From assembly GCF_002556635.1 (NCBI RefSeq), contig NZ_MWMO01000017.1, positions 1 to 64,000 of the forward strand: DNA of 64,000 nt, in the 5' to 3' direction. Every line of letters starts with the position of its first letter. Position 1 is the first letter of the stretch. The translations under genes and the position numbers were made by a program. The notes below the pieces were generated by a model. It saw only the letters and a list, made by a program, of their open reading frames with translations, was not told the origin of the DNA and made no database searches. The stretch comes from Novosphingobium sp. PC22D. Lineage in GTDB: Bacteria > Pseudomonadota > Alphaproteobacteria > Sphingomonadales > Sphingomonadaceae. This document shows, in pieces, positions 40,860-49,137 of this stretch.

Positions 40860-41425
40860 GAGTGTTGTACTCCCGCTTCGAATGCCCATGAAACGAGCAT
40901 GCCGGGGCTCTTGCCATCGAGGCCGCAATGTCCTGACTGGCACCGCAGTTCGGCATCCTGGCGATCGCCGACGAGCGCATCCTGCATGTGGTGGGCAAGA
41001 ACGCTGGGCCAGCCGACGCTGGCCCGCGCAAGCAGCTTCGGCGCGCCAACAGTCTGGTGTTCCCAGCGCAGCTTGCGGTATTGATGGGTCCACTGCAGTA
41101 GCGGGCGGGCGCCGCCGGCCACCAGGATCTGCTCGGCGATCATCGCCGCGGGATCGGAAGTAAGGCCGACCAGCACGCCTTCAATCGCTTCAAGTTCATG
41201 CAGCAGGCCGTTGAGCGAGCGGTCGATCCGGATCACTCTTGCGGCTCGCCCCGAGTTGACGAAAGTTTGGGCAAAGAGCCTGCTTTCGGGAACTTCCGTC
41301 TCCTCGATGACGATGATCTTGCGCGGCCGCTGCGCCAAAGCGCTGCGGCCGATTCCCAGACCGGCAACGACAGCACCCACGGCGCCACCGCTCATTACCG
41401 TGCGACGGCTGACATCCCACGCCAT
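40856..41425 (-). CDS. Tat-signal protein of unknown function in the alkylphenol operon
   Basis: This 189-residue protein starts MAWDVSRRTVMSGG with twin arginines R7/R8, a hydrophobic stretch (AVGAVVAGLGIG) and a likely cleavage site after SALA, so it should be exported folded by the Tat system. I do not recognise the mature part: an alpha/beta-looking segment (RKIIVIEETEVPESRLFA, ARVIRIDRSLNGLLHELEAI) and a C-terminal Cys pair (CQSGHCG). GGAAGGG precedes the ATG at 41425; its stop overlaps the PchF-like start (GTGA). Tight coupling to a signal-less flavoprotein suggests it might be its export partner or a third subunit. That is a hypothesis. Confidence 0.65.
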   Translation of the reverse strand: MAWDVSRRTVMSGGAVGAVVAGLGIGRSALAQRPRKIIVIEETEVPESRLFAQTFVNSGRAARVIRIDRSLNGLLHELEAIEGVLVGLTSDPAAMIAEQILVAGGARPLLQWTHQYRKLRWEHQTVGAPKLLARASVGWPSVLAHHMQDALVGDRQDAELRCQSGHCGLDGKSPGMLVSWAFEAGVQHS

Positions 41426-41427
41426 TC

Positions 41428-42042
41428 TCAATTCCCTTCCATTTGCCCAGCACCCGAAACAAGGCTTGCCGCCTCTTTGCTAAGGCCTTGCCAGCGTTTC
41501 TCCGACTTCGCATGAAGCCCGAACAGATCCAGTACCCGCATGCAGCTGTGATCGACCACGTCGGCCAGCGAGCTCGGCCGCGCATAGAAGGCCGGCACCG
41601 GGGGGAAGATCACCGCCCCCATTTCGGTGCAGGCCGTCATGTTGCGCAGGTGCGCCAGGTTGAGCGGCGCTTCGCGGGTGATCATCACCAGGCGGCGCCG
41701 TTCCTTCAGCATCACGTCGGCCGCGCGGGTGATGAGGTTGTCGGACAGGGCGTGCGCCACCGCGCCCAGCGTGCGCATCGAACATGGCGCGATCGCCATG
41801 CCTTCGCACACGAACGAACCGCTGGCGATCGAGGCGCCGACGTTGCGGACGTTGTGCACCACATCGGCCAGCGCTTCGAGCCGAGCCTTGCCTTCGGGCA
41901 GTTCCTCGCGAATGTTGAGCAGCGCCGCCGGAGACATCACCAGATGGGTTTCCCAACCGCCCGTCTCGCGCAGCAGCTCAAGCAGGCGAAGACCATAGAC
42001 CGAGCCGGTTGCGCCGGTAATCCCCACGACCATGCGTTTCAA
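41428..42042 (-). CDS. ubiX: UbiX-family flavin prenyltransferase
   Basis: This 204-residue protein makes prenylated FMN from FMN and dimethylallyl phosphate for UbiD-type enzymes. It has MKRMVVGITGATGSVYGLRLLELL, the IAPCSMRTLGAVAHALSDNLI flavin-binding region and REAPLNLAHLRNM...MGAVIFPPVPAFY. The start is a TTG at 42042: the resulting N-terminus MKRMVVGITGA is that of the family and AGGAAAG lies 11 nt upstream; the ATG at 42033 would cut it. It is first in the eight-gene unit; a palindrome at 42145-42161 lies in its presumed promoter region. With vdcC and vdcD it completes a BCD-type decarboxylase set. Confidence 0.9.
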   Translation of the reverse strand: MKRMVVGITGATGSVYGLRLLELLRETGGWETHLVMSPAALLNIREELPEGKARLEALADVVHNVRNVGASIASGSFVCEGMAIAPCSMRTLGAVAHALSDNLITRAADVMLKERRRLVMITREAPLNLAHLRNMTACTEMGAVIFPPVPAFYARPSSLADVVDHSCMRVLDLFGLHAKSEKRWQGLSKEAASLVSGAGQMEGN

Positions 42043-42144
42043 GGCAGGAGACTTTCCTGCGCGTTTTGGGCGGTCAAGGTCGCGTAAGGCCTAGCCCTGA
42101 AGGGCATGCTGAATTCCATCTCCCGATCTTTTGTCGACATCATA

Positions 42145-42161
42145 CAATGCATTCCGCATTG
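42145..42161. promoter_or_regulatory. palindrome CAATGC-N5-GCATTG upstream of the alkylphenol operon
   Basis: CAATGCATTCCGCATTG is a perfect 6-bp dyad with a 5-bp spacer, 103 bp before the ubiX start and in the only sizeable gap (42043-42199) of this long minus-strand run. It shares TGCA-N3-CG and CAATG/CATTG arms with the elements at 3567, 21752 and 52340, but weakly. It is a plausible operator for the eight-gene unit. Confidence 0.4.
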
Positions 42162-42199
42162 AGCAACAAAAATCTTGATTCCTTGGGACCGCATTCCGC

Positions 42200-43672
42200 T
42201 TACACCGGACTCTCGGGCCGGACCCCAACACTGATAGTCTTCATCTCCAGGAATTCTTCAATACCGTGTCGCGAACCTTCTCGGCCCAGTCCCGATTCCT
42301 TGATGCCGCCAAACGGGGCGGTCTCGGTCGAGACGATGCCGCTGTTCAAGCCGACCATCCCGGTCTCAAGGCCTTCGGAAACCCGCCAGGCGCGGTCAAT
42401 GTCGCGGGTGAAGGCATAGGCCGCCAGCCCCGAGTGCGTGGCGTTGGCAAGCGCCAGCGCTTCGGCCTCGGTTTCGAAACGGAACACCGGGGCAACCGGC
42501 CCGAAGGTCTCCTCGTCCGCCAGTCGCATCGCCGGGCTCGCTCCGGTCAGTACGGTTGGTTGGAAGAACAGATCTCCGGCCTCGTGTCTCTTGCCGCCGG
42601 TGACCAGCTGGGCACCTTGCGCCGCGGCATCGGCGACATGCCCCTGAACCTTGGCCAAGGCTGATGCGGTGATTAACGGTCCCTGGTCGGTTGCGCCTTC
42701 AAGGCCGTTGCCGACCCGGAACGCGGACACCCTGGCGGCCAGCGCCTCGACGAAGCGGTCATGAATGCCGCTCTGCACGAGGATCCGGTTGGCGCAAACG
42801 CAGGTCTGTCCGGTGTTACGGAATTTCGAGGCGATCGCCCCCTCGACAGCCTGATCGAGATCGGCATCGTCGAACACCAGCAGCGGGGCATTGCCGCCCA
42901 GTTCCATCGAAACCCGCTTGAGCGTGGCAGCGCATTGTGCGGTCAACAACTTGCCAATCGCGGTCGAACCGGTGAAGGTGAACTTCGTAACATCGGGATG
43001 GCTGGTCAGGACCGATCCGATTGCGGGCGCATCCCCGCAGACCACGTTGAACACGCCGGGCGGAATGCCCGCTTCGAGGGCGAGCTTCGCCAGAGCGAAA
43101 GCGGTCATGGGGGTGAGTTCGGACGGTTTGAGGGTCACGGTGCAGCCCGCCGCCAGTGCAGGCGCGACCTTGCGGGTGATCATCGCGGCGGGAAAGTTCC
43201 ACGGCGTAATGGCGCCCACCACGCCGACTGGCTGACGGATCACGACGATCCGCCGGTCAGCGCTGGCCGGAATGACCTCGCCATAGACACGGCGCGCCTC
43301 TTCGGCGAACCACTGGATGAAGCTTGCGGCGTAATCGACCTCGCCCAGCGCTTCGGCCAGCGGTTTGCCCTGTTCGGCGGTCATCAGCAAACCAAGATCG
43401 TGGCGATGGAGCCGGACCAGCGCCAGCCAGTCATGCAGCAGGCGCGCGCGTTCCTGAGCGGGCCGCTTGCGCCAATCGATGAAAGCGCGGGCATTGCTTT
43501 CAATTGCCCGGCGCGTCTGGGCAGCGCCCAGCTTGACGACATTCGCCAGCGTTTTGCCGGTTGCCGGGTTAGTGACCGCGTAGGTAGAGCCGGCACAGAT
43601 CTCGGCGCCGTCGACAAGCGGTTGGCCGGTCAGGAAATCGCTGCGCTCGAGCGGGGGGATCGTAACGCCCAA
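42200..43672 (-). CDS. gabD: NAD(P)-dependent succinate-semialdehyde dehydrogenase
   Basis: This is a 490-residue ALDH of the GabD group. It has ITPWNFPAAMITRKVAPALAAGC, catalytic Glu in MELGGNAPLLVF, Cys in NTGQTCVCANR and the GabD-type ending PFGGIKESGLGREGS. It oxidises succinate semialdehyde to succinate, the expected fate of the aldehyde released by an HpaI-type aldolase (20102). The start is a TTG at 43672: GGAG lies 7 nt before it and no suitable ATG is in frame. It follows the TonB receptor genes after a hairpin and 133 bp, and ends before the promoter region of the ubiX unit. A glutarate- or other semialdehyde substrate remains possible. Confidence 0.86.
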   Translation of the reverse strand: MGVTIPPLERSDFLTGQPLVDGAEICAGSTYAVTNPATGKTLANVVKLGAAQTRRAIESNARAFIDWRKRPAQERARLLHDWLALVRLHRHDLGLLMTAEQGKPLAEALGEVDYAASFIQWFAEEARRVYGEVIPASADRRIVVIRQPVGVVGAITPWNFPAAMITRKVAPALAAGCTVTLKPSELTPMTAFALAKLALEAGIPPGVFNVVCGDAPAIGSVLTSHPDVTKFTFTGSTAIGKLLTAQCAATLKRVSMELGGNAPLLVFDDADLDQAVEGAIASKFRNTGQTCVCANRILVQSGIHDRFVEALAARVSAFRVGNGLEGATDQGPLITASALAKVQGHVADAAAQGAQLVTGGKRHEAGDLFFQPTVLTGASPAMRLADEETFGPVAPVFRFETEAEALALANATHSGLAAYAFTRDIDRAWRVSEGLETGMVGLNSGIVSTETAPFGGIKESGLGREGSRHGIEEFLEMKTISVGVRPESPV

Positions 43673-43767
43673 GACATTGCTCCTTTAGCCGCAAGACAAG
43701 TTGCCAATACCAAATTTGGGCGGCGAGGTGTCTCGCAGGCTCTTGGTCGGTGCCACCAGAAGGGTGA

Positions 43768-43789
43768 GGGCGGCGGCGGACCGCCGCCC
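43768..43789 (-). terminator. GC-rich hairpin after the TonB receptor gene
   Basis: GGGCGGCGG and CCGCCGCCC form a perfect 9-bp stem with a 4-nt loop, 16 bp past the receptor stop on the minus strand. No T-run follows, so it may pause or end transcription with Rho or simply stabilise the 3' end of the mRNA. Confidence 0.5.
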
Positions 43790-43805
43790 CCGGGGGTGGT
43801 AAGTG

Positions 43806-46304
43806 TCAGTACTTATAGGCGAGCTTGAGGAACCATTCACGCGGGCGTGAATAGGTTGCCACCGCTGTCCCGGCGACGAACGGATCGACGTAACCGCCCT
43901 GGATATAGCGTTCGTCGGTCAGGTTGGTCACACCAGCGGTCACGGTGAAGTGCTCGCTCTTCTCGGTGAACGAAGCACTGGCGCCGAAGACGCTGTAGCC
44001 AGGCTGGCGCAGTTGCGGGCTGTTGATCGCATCCTTGAAGGTTTCGCTCTGGTACGACCAGTCTCCGCGCAGCGCCAACCTGCCCATGTCGCCTTCATAG
44101 ACGTCGGCGTTGAACGAGGCCGATCCGGTCCATTCCGGCACGAAGGCGAACTTCGAGTCCAGGTTCACGGGGAACGCCAACGGATCAATGGAGCGGTAAT
44201 AGGCATCAAGATAGCCAACGCCGAAGGTCAGGCTTAGCCAATCGGTCGGACTCGCCTCGCCTTCGACTTCGAAGCCTTTGATGCGGCCGGAACCGGCGTT
44301 TCGTGCCCGGGGGGCGATGCCTTCGCTGACGACGACCTGGATGTCATCGTAGTTTGACATGAACGCGGCGAAGTTCAGGCGCAGACGGCGATCCAGCAGC
44401 TCGGTCTTGAGGCCGAGTTCGTATGATTCCACGAATTCGGGCCTGAACTCCGGCGCAACCTGTTCAGCCGGGAAGACCCGCTGCGTGAAGCCGCCGTTCT
44501 TGAAACCCTTGGAATAGGAGGCATAGACAAGGATATCGTCGGTGATCTTGTAGTCAGCCGAAATCGCCGGGGTCCATTCCTTGGCCTTGACGGCAACCTG
44601 GACCGCCGGAAAGATGTGGTTTCCACCAGGGTTAGTGGCGGCTGGTTCGCAGCCTCCAGGCAGCGGGAAGCCGAACAGCGGGCTCGCCGGATCGGTCACC
44701 AGCAAGGGCTCTGGCTGGCCGGTCACGCACTGGCTGAAGGCGATGAACACGCCTTCGGGGTAAGGGATTATGCCGGCCTGCCCAAGCGGAGCAGTGTAAT
44801 CAACATTGATGGTCTGGAACGAAGGATCGAACCGCTTGGTCTCGTCGGTATAGCGGATGCCCGGCGTGATCGAAAGGCGATCGGTCACCTCGATCGTTGC
44901 CTGCAGATAGGCAGCATAGCTGTCGTTGTCGATCTTGCCGCCGCTGAAGAAGTCAGCGAAGCCGAACAGCAGGTTGTTCTTGTCCTGGCCCTTTTCCTTC
45001 AGATAATAGCCGCCCAGAACGAACTTCACCCGATCATTCAGGACACTGCCGGTCAACTGCAGTTCCTGCGAGGCCTGCCACAGGTCGATATTGTTTGTCA
45101 GGGTGAGGTAGGGATGTGGCGTTCCGTCGAAGTCGAACTGGATCGTGGCCTTCTGATCGCGATATGAGCTGATCGACTTCAGGCTGATGTCACCAAAATC
45201 ATAATCCAGCGTCAGGTTCGTGCCCCACAGGTCGAAATCCGACTGGTTCTTGGCCCCGGACCAGGTTGAATCGATATCGCCGGTGATCCACTGCGTGGTG
45301 GCGCAGCGCGGATCGTTGACCGGTGCTAGCTCCCCGTCCGCACCGCAGAAACCTGCGCCGCCCTGCAACTTGTTCCAGGCATAAGTCGAACTGGGGAAAA
45401 CCACGGTTCGGCCATTCAAGTCGACAACCTGCAGCAGGTTGGGCGATTCGAAAAGGTCGACCAGCGTCGACGCAGCCATTTCTTCGCGCCGGATATTGAT
45501 ATCGCCGCTCAGGTTGACGGTCAGCTTGTCGGTCGGCTCCCACTTGAACGCAATGCGTCCGCCGAAGCTGTCCTTGTTGCCCTGGCGGCCGCCGTCGAAC
45601 AAACGCTTCTGGTAGCCGTCGCGGGTTTCATAGGACGCGACGGCCCGCATTGCGAGAATGTCGCTCAGCGGCACGTTGACCATGCCCTTGAAATCGGCGC
45701 GGTTGAACCGGCCGGTCGCCGCTTCGAGCTTCATGTCGAAATCGTACTGCGGTTCGACCGAATTGACGACGATCGCGCCGCCGATGGTGTTCTTGCCGAA
45801 CAGTGTGCCCTGCGGCCCGCGCAGGACCTGGACGCTCGAAATGTCGGCCATGTCGAGCAGCGCACCGACCGAGCGGGCGACATAGACGCCATCGACATAG
45901 ACGCCCACGCCCGGGTCGACGGTGATATTGAAATCGGTCTGGCCCACGCCGCGGATGAACGAGGTGATCGAGGCGCTCGAACCCGAAATGTTGGCGACCG
46001 GCGAGATGTTCACGTTCGGCGCGAATCTTGCGACTTCAGCCACGTTGGTGATCTGGCGTTCCTCGAGCATTCCGCCGGTCATCGCGGTGATCGCGACCGG
46101 CGTTTCCTGCAGATTCTCGGCCCGCTTGCGCGCAGTCACGATGATCTCTTCGAGGCCGCCGGTCTGTTGCTCCTCGGCCTGAGGCTCACTTGTTGCGGCG
46201 TCCTGCGCATGCGCCGCCATCGGTGCGAGCCCGATTGATCCGACGATCGCCGAGGCGCTGGCGCGCAGGACGACCTTCCTGAAATTGATCGATTGCTTTG
46301 TCAT
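43806..46304 (-). CDS. TonB-dependent outer-membrane receptor
   Basis: This is an 832-residue receptor. It begins with a signal peptide ending in AAHAQ, then a TonB-box/plug entry (LEEIIVTARKRAENLQETPVAI), plug motifs (VLRGPQGTLFGKNTIGGAIVV) and a 22-strand barrel region ending in an aromatic residue (LKLAYKY). I start at the ATG at 46304 because AGGGAGG is 9 nt before it, whereas it abuts the ATG at 46313. Receptors of this group in sphingomonads can take up aromatic compounds. Its place between ring-oxygenase genes and gabD suggests a role in aromatic uptake, but the ligand is unknown. Confidence 0.9.
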   Translation of the reverse strand: MTKQSINFRKVVLRASASAIVGSIGLAPMAAHAQDAATSEPQAEEQQTGGLEEIIVTARKRAENLQETPVAITAMTGGMLEERQITNVAEVARFAPNVNISPVANISGSSASITSFIRGVGQTDFNITVDPGVGVYVDGVYVARSVGALLDMADISSVQVLRGPQGTLFGKNTIGGAIVVNSVEPQYDFDMKLEAATGRFNRADFKGMVNVPLSDILAMRAVASYETRDGYQKRLFDGGRQGNKDSFGGRIAFKWEPTDKLTVNLSGDINIRREEMAASTLVDLFESPNLLQVVDLNGRTVVFPSSTYAWNKLQGGAGFCGADGELAPVNDPRCATTQWITGDIDSTWSGAKNQSDFDLWGTNLTLDYDFGDISLKSISSYRDQKATIQFDFDGTPHPYLTLTNNIDLWQASQELQLTGSVLNDRVKFVLGGYYLKEKGQDKNNLLFGFADFFSGGKIDNDSYAAYLQATIEVTDRLSITPGIRYTDETKRFDPSFQTINVDYTAPLGQAGIIPYPEGVFIAFSQCVTGQPEPLLVTDPASPLFGFPLPGGCEPAATNPGGNHIFPAVQVAVKAKEWTPAISADYKITDDILVYASYSKGFKNGGFTQRVFPAEQVAPEFRPEFVESYELGLKTELLDRRLRLNFAAFMSNYDDIQVVVSEGIAPRARNAGSGRIKGFEVEGEASPTDWLSLTFGVGYLDAYYRSIDPLAFPVNLDSKFAFVPEWTGSASFNADVYEGDMGRLALRGDWSYQSETFKDAINSPQLRQPGYSVFGASASFTEKSEHFTVTAGVTNLTDERYIQGGYVDPFVAGTAVATYSRPREWFLKLAYKY

Positions 46305-46334
46305 TGGTGTCATCCTCCCTGTTGTTATGTCACT

Positions 46335-48521
46335 TTAAAACTCGGTCTCGATTGTCATTCCAATCTTACGAGGTTGTTCATAGAACCCGTCGGTGCTGAG
46401 TGCGCCGGGCCGGACCGTCTGCAGCACCTTCTCGTTGGTGAGGTTGGTGACCCACAACCCGATCTTGAATCGCTCGCTCTCGGGCGTCCAACTGACCGAC
46501 CCGTTGATGAGCGTGTAGGACGGTTGCGAGAAGAGGTTCGCGAAGTCGTAATAGACCCGTGAGCTCCAGGACAGGTTACCTGCGAAAGTGATACGACCAT
46601 TGCCGACGTCACTGCCCCAGTCGATGCCGAAGTTGCCGGACCATTCGGGGGCCCGGGTCATGACATTGTCCGAAGCGTCGAATGTCACCACGTCGTTGCC
46701 GCCGTCGGCGCGCGGAAAGAAGCCCTGGGCATCGGGGAAATCCTGATAACGGGCGTGGGTATACGCTACCGCGCTCCGCAGCGTCAGGTCTGCTACGGGA
46801 CGGACGAAAACCTCGAACTCGCCGCCGTAGATTTCCGCGTTGGCGGCGTTTTGCAGGATGTAACTAGGACCGATGGCGTCTTTCGCCTGTAGCTGGAGAT
46901 CCTGGTAATCGTAGTAGTAAATCGACAGGTTCGTCCGCAACCAGTCGAGCGGATCGGATTTGATGCCGAACTCTGCGGCGCTGATATTCTCGGGATCGAC
47001 CGCCGTCGCGCTCGCTGCGGCCATATTGAACACCCCGCTCTTGAACGCGGTGCTGTAAGTGGCGTAAACGCTGGTGTTATCGGTGATCTCGTAGCGAACG
47101 CCGAGTTTGTAGTTGAACTTGTTGAAGGTCTCTTCGGCGTCGTTGACGACGACGTTTCCATTGATCCGCTGCGTGAAGTTACGCGTTTCGGTAGTGTACC
47201 GTGCGCCAACGGTGAAAAATAATCCGGGCGTTACTTCGTAAGTCCCTTCGCCAAAGCCCGCGAAGGAGCGGCCTTCGAGCTCGGGTTCCAGCGTTGGACC
47301 TGCAAGAGGGAGCGTGGGATTTGCGGCGGTCCACGGCTGAAGGAAGGAATTCCCGCCGAATTGGTAGAAGTAGCCGCCCAGGAGCCACTGGAAAGGACCG
47401 GGATTAGCCGAGTTCAGCTTGATTTCCTGGCTGATCGATTCGACATTGAAATCCGCTAGGAAATTACCGAGCTGCAGGTTGGACGCGTCGGAATCGGTGT
47501 CCTGCTTCCAGCGCAGCAGCATGTATCCGGTTGTCGTGTCCAGTGCGACCGAGCCGAGATCGAGCTTCGTATGCAGCGCTGCGGAATAGCGCTTGAGGTC
47601 CAACGTCGGATCCTTCGTAAGCGATGCCTGCCAGGCATCGGTCGGTAGGATCACGCCGGGAAAGCGGCGACCCGCCGTATTTCCGTCCAACGGTTGTGGG
47701 GAGTTGGTGGTGCTTTCCTGGTTGAAGTACTCGCCCGTCAGGACAACCTTGAAATTGTCGGTCGGCTCGAACAGCAGTTTGCTGCGCAGGTCGATCACAC
47801 GCTGATTGCCGAGCGTTCCTCCCCGAACCAGATCGTCGATATATCCGTCGTTCTTCCGGAACAAGGCGGCGAAGTCGGCGGCGGCGTTTTCGCTCAAGGG
47901 GCCAGTGAAATAGACGCGGGCATCATAGTCGCCCGCGTCGCGGCGCATCCGCCCCATCCGCAGCGATGCCTTGCCTCGAAAATCGAAGCTGGGATCGGGG
48001 GTGATGACATTGATCAGACCGCCGGTGGCATTGCGTCCGAAGGTTGTACCCTGCGGGCCGCGCAACACCTCGACGCGTTCGACCTCGACCAGATCGATCC
48101 AGTTGGCGGCGGATTCAGGCTGATAGACGCCATCGACATAGGTAGCGATGTTGGGCTCGTCGCCGATCGAAATCCCCGTCGAACCGACACCGCGCACGAC
48201 CGGCTGGAACACGCCCATGTTGCGGCTGCCGATGAAGCCGGGAACAACCTGCGTCAGTGAGCGGACTGTCGACACGTCGGCCGCGGCAAGTGTATCGCCG
48301 GTCACCGCAGTAACCGCAATCGGCACATCCTGCAGCTTCGCCTCGCGCCGGGTGGCTGTCACCACGATATCGCCCAAGCCTGTTTCTGCTTCTTGCGATG
48401 CCTCCGGTCCGGTTGAGGAGTTCTGTTCTTGCGAGGTGTTGACACTCTGGGCCAAGACCGTCTGCGGGGTCAATGCAGTCGCGCAAAGCAGGGTAATTGA
48501 ATGAGCTTTCAGCCACGCCAT
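46335..48521 (-). CDS. TonB-dependent outer-membrane receptor, second
   Basis: This is a 728-residue receptor with a signal peptide (ending TVLAQ), plug start LGDIVVTATRREAKLQDVPIAV, VLRGPQGTTFGRNATGGLINV and a barrel ending in Phe (TIETEF). It is about 100 residues shorter than its neighbour at 43806 and only 30 bp from it; the two share the plug but differ in loops, so they likely take different ligands. GGGAG lies 8 nt before the ATG. It follows the isomerase gene by 28 bp and so probably belongs to the BphC-oxygenase unit. Confidence 0.9.
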   Translation of the reverse strand: MAWLKAHSITLLCATALTPQTVLAQSVNTSQEQNSSTGPEASQEAETGLGDIVVTATRREAKLQDVPIAVTAVTGDTLAAADVSTVRSLTQVVPGFIGSRNMGVFQPVVRGVGSTGISIGDEPNIATYVDGVYQPESAANWIDLVEVERVEVLRGPQGTTFGRNATGGLINVITPDPSFDFRGKASLRMGRMRRDAGDYDARVYFTGPLSENAAADFAALFRKNDGYIDDLVRGGTLGNQRVIDLRSKLLFEPTDNFKVVLTGEYFNQESTTNSPQPLDGNTAGRRFPGVILPTDAWQASLTKDPTLDLKRYSAALHTKLDLGSVALDTTTGYMLLRWKQDTDSDASNLQLGNFLADFNVESISQEIKLNSANPGPFQWLLGGYFYQFGGNSFLQPWTAANPTLPLAGPTLEPELEGRSFAGFGEGTYEVTPGLFFTVGARYTTETRNFTQRINGNVVVNDAEETFNKFNYKLGVRYEITDNTSVYATYSTAFKSGVFNMAAASATAVDPENISAAEFGIKSDPLDWLRTNLSIYYYDYQDLQLQAKDAIGPSYILQNAANAEIYGGEFEVFVRPVADLTLRSAVAYTHARYQDFPDAQGFFPRADGGNDVVTFDASDNVMTRAPEWSGNFGIDWGSDVGNGRITFAGNLSWSSRVYYDFANLFSQPSYTLINGSVSWTPESERFKIGLWVTNLTNEKVLQTVRPGALSTDGFYEQPRKIGMTIETEF

Positions 48522-48549
48522 TTCAGCACTCCCATCTTAGTTTATGTAT

Positions 48550-49137
48550 TTATTTAGTAAGGTAATCAGAAAGAAAATCTATTCGATCGTTGCCCCAGAA
48601 TATTTGGTCGTCGACAAACATCATTGGGGCACCGAACACGCCGCGCTGGATCGCTTGGGAACGTGCCTTGCGATATTCGTTCTGTCCGATCGGAGAATCG
48701 ACGAATGCCAGCAGCGCATCGGCATCGAGGCCTGCCGCTGTCGCGCAAGCGGCGAGTTCGCCGCGGTCACGCGGATCGATGCCCTGGCCCCAGATCCGGC
48801 GATACGCGTCGGTCACGAACTGTTCAGCCCTGCCGTGCTTTCGGGCGTACAGGACCGCGCAATTCCAGTGTGCGCAGTCGAAGCTGGCCGGAAAGTTGAG
48901 GGGCACGCCATAGCGATCCGCCCAACGTTCGAGATCGGCTTTCATCACCTTGATCTTGGGCAGGACCTCGCGATTGGACGGGCCATAGTTGCCGGCGGCA
49001 ATCTTGGCTTCGGGTATGTCGATCGGCCAGTAGTCGACCTCGCACCCCGCCGCCCGGGCGATTTCCGGCAGCTTCAGCTGCGCGAGGTAGCTGAACGGGC
49101 TGATGAAATCGAAATAAAAGTCGATAGTGCGGGTCAT
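48550..49137 (-). CDS. nahD: 2-hydroxychromene-2-carboxylate isomerase-like (DsbA/GST-kappa family)
   Basis: This is a 195-residue thioredoxin-fold protein of the NahD group. It starts IDFYFDFISPFSYLA, where the Ser after DFIS is the glutathione-contacting residue of the family, and ends GVFGAPMMFVDDQIFWGNDRID. NahD isomerises 2-hydroxychromene-2-carboxylate in the upper naphthalene pathway using glutathione. That fits a bicyclic aromatic pathway along with the naphthalene-type dioxygenase and BphC/NahC-like dioxygenase. The ATG overlaps the oxygenase alpha stop (ATGA). Confidence 0.87.
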   Translation of the reverse strand: MTRTIDFYFDFISPFSYLAQLKLPEIARAAGCEVDYWPIDIPEAKIAAGNYGPSNREVLPKIKVMKADLERWADRYGVPLNFPASFDCAHWNCAVLYARKHGRAEQFVTDAYRRIWGQGIDPRDRGELAACATAAGLDADALLAFVDSPIGQNEYRKARSQAIQRGVFGAPMMFVDDQIFWGNDRIDFLSDYLTK

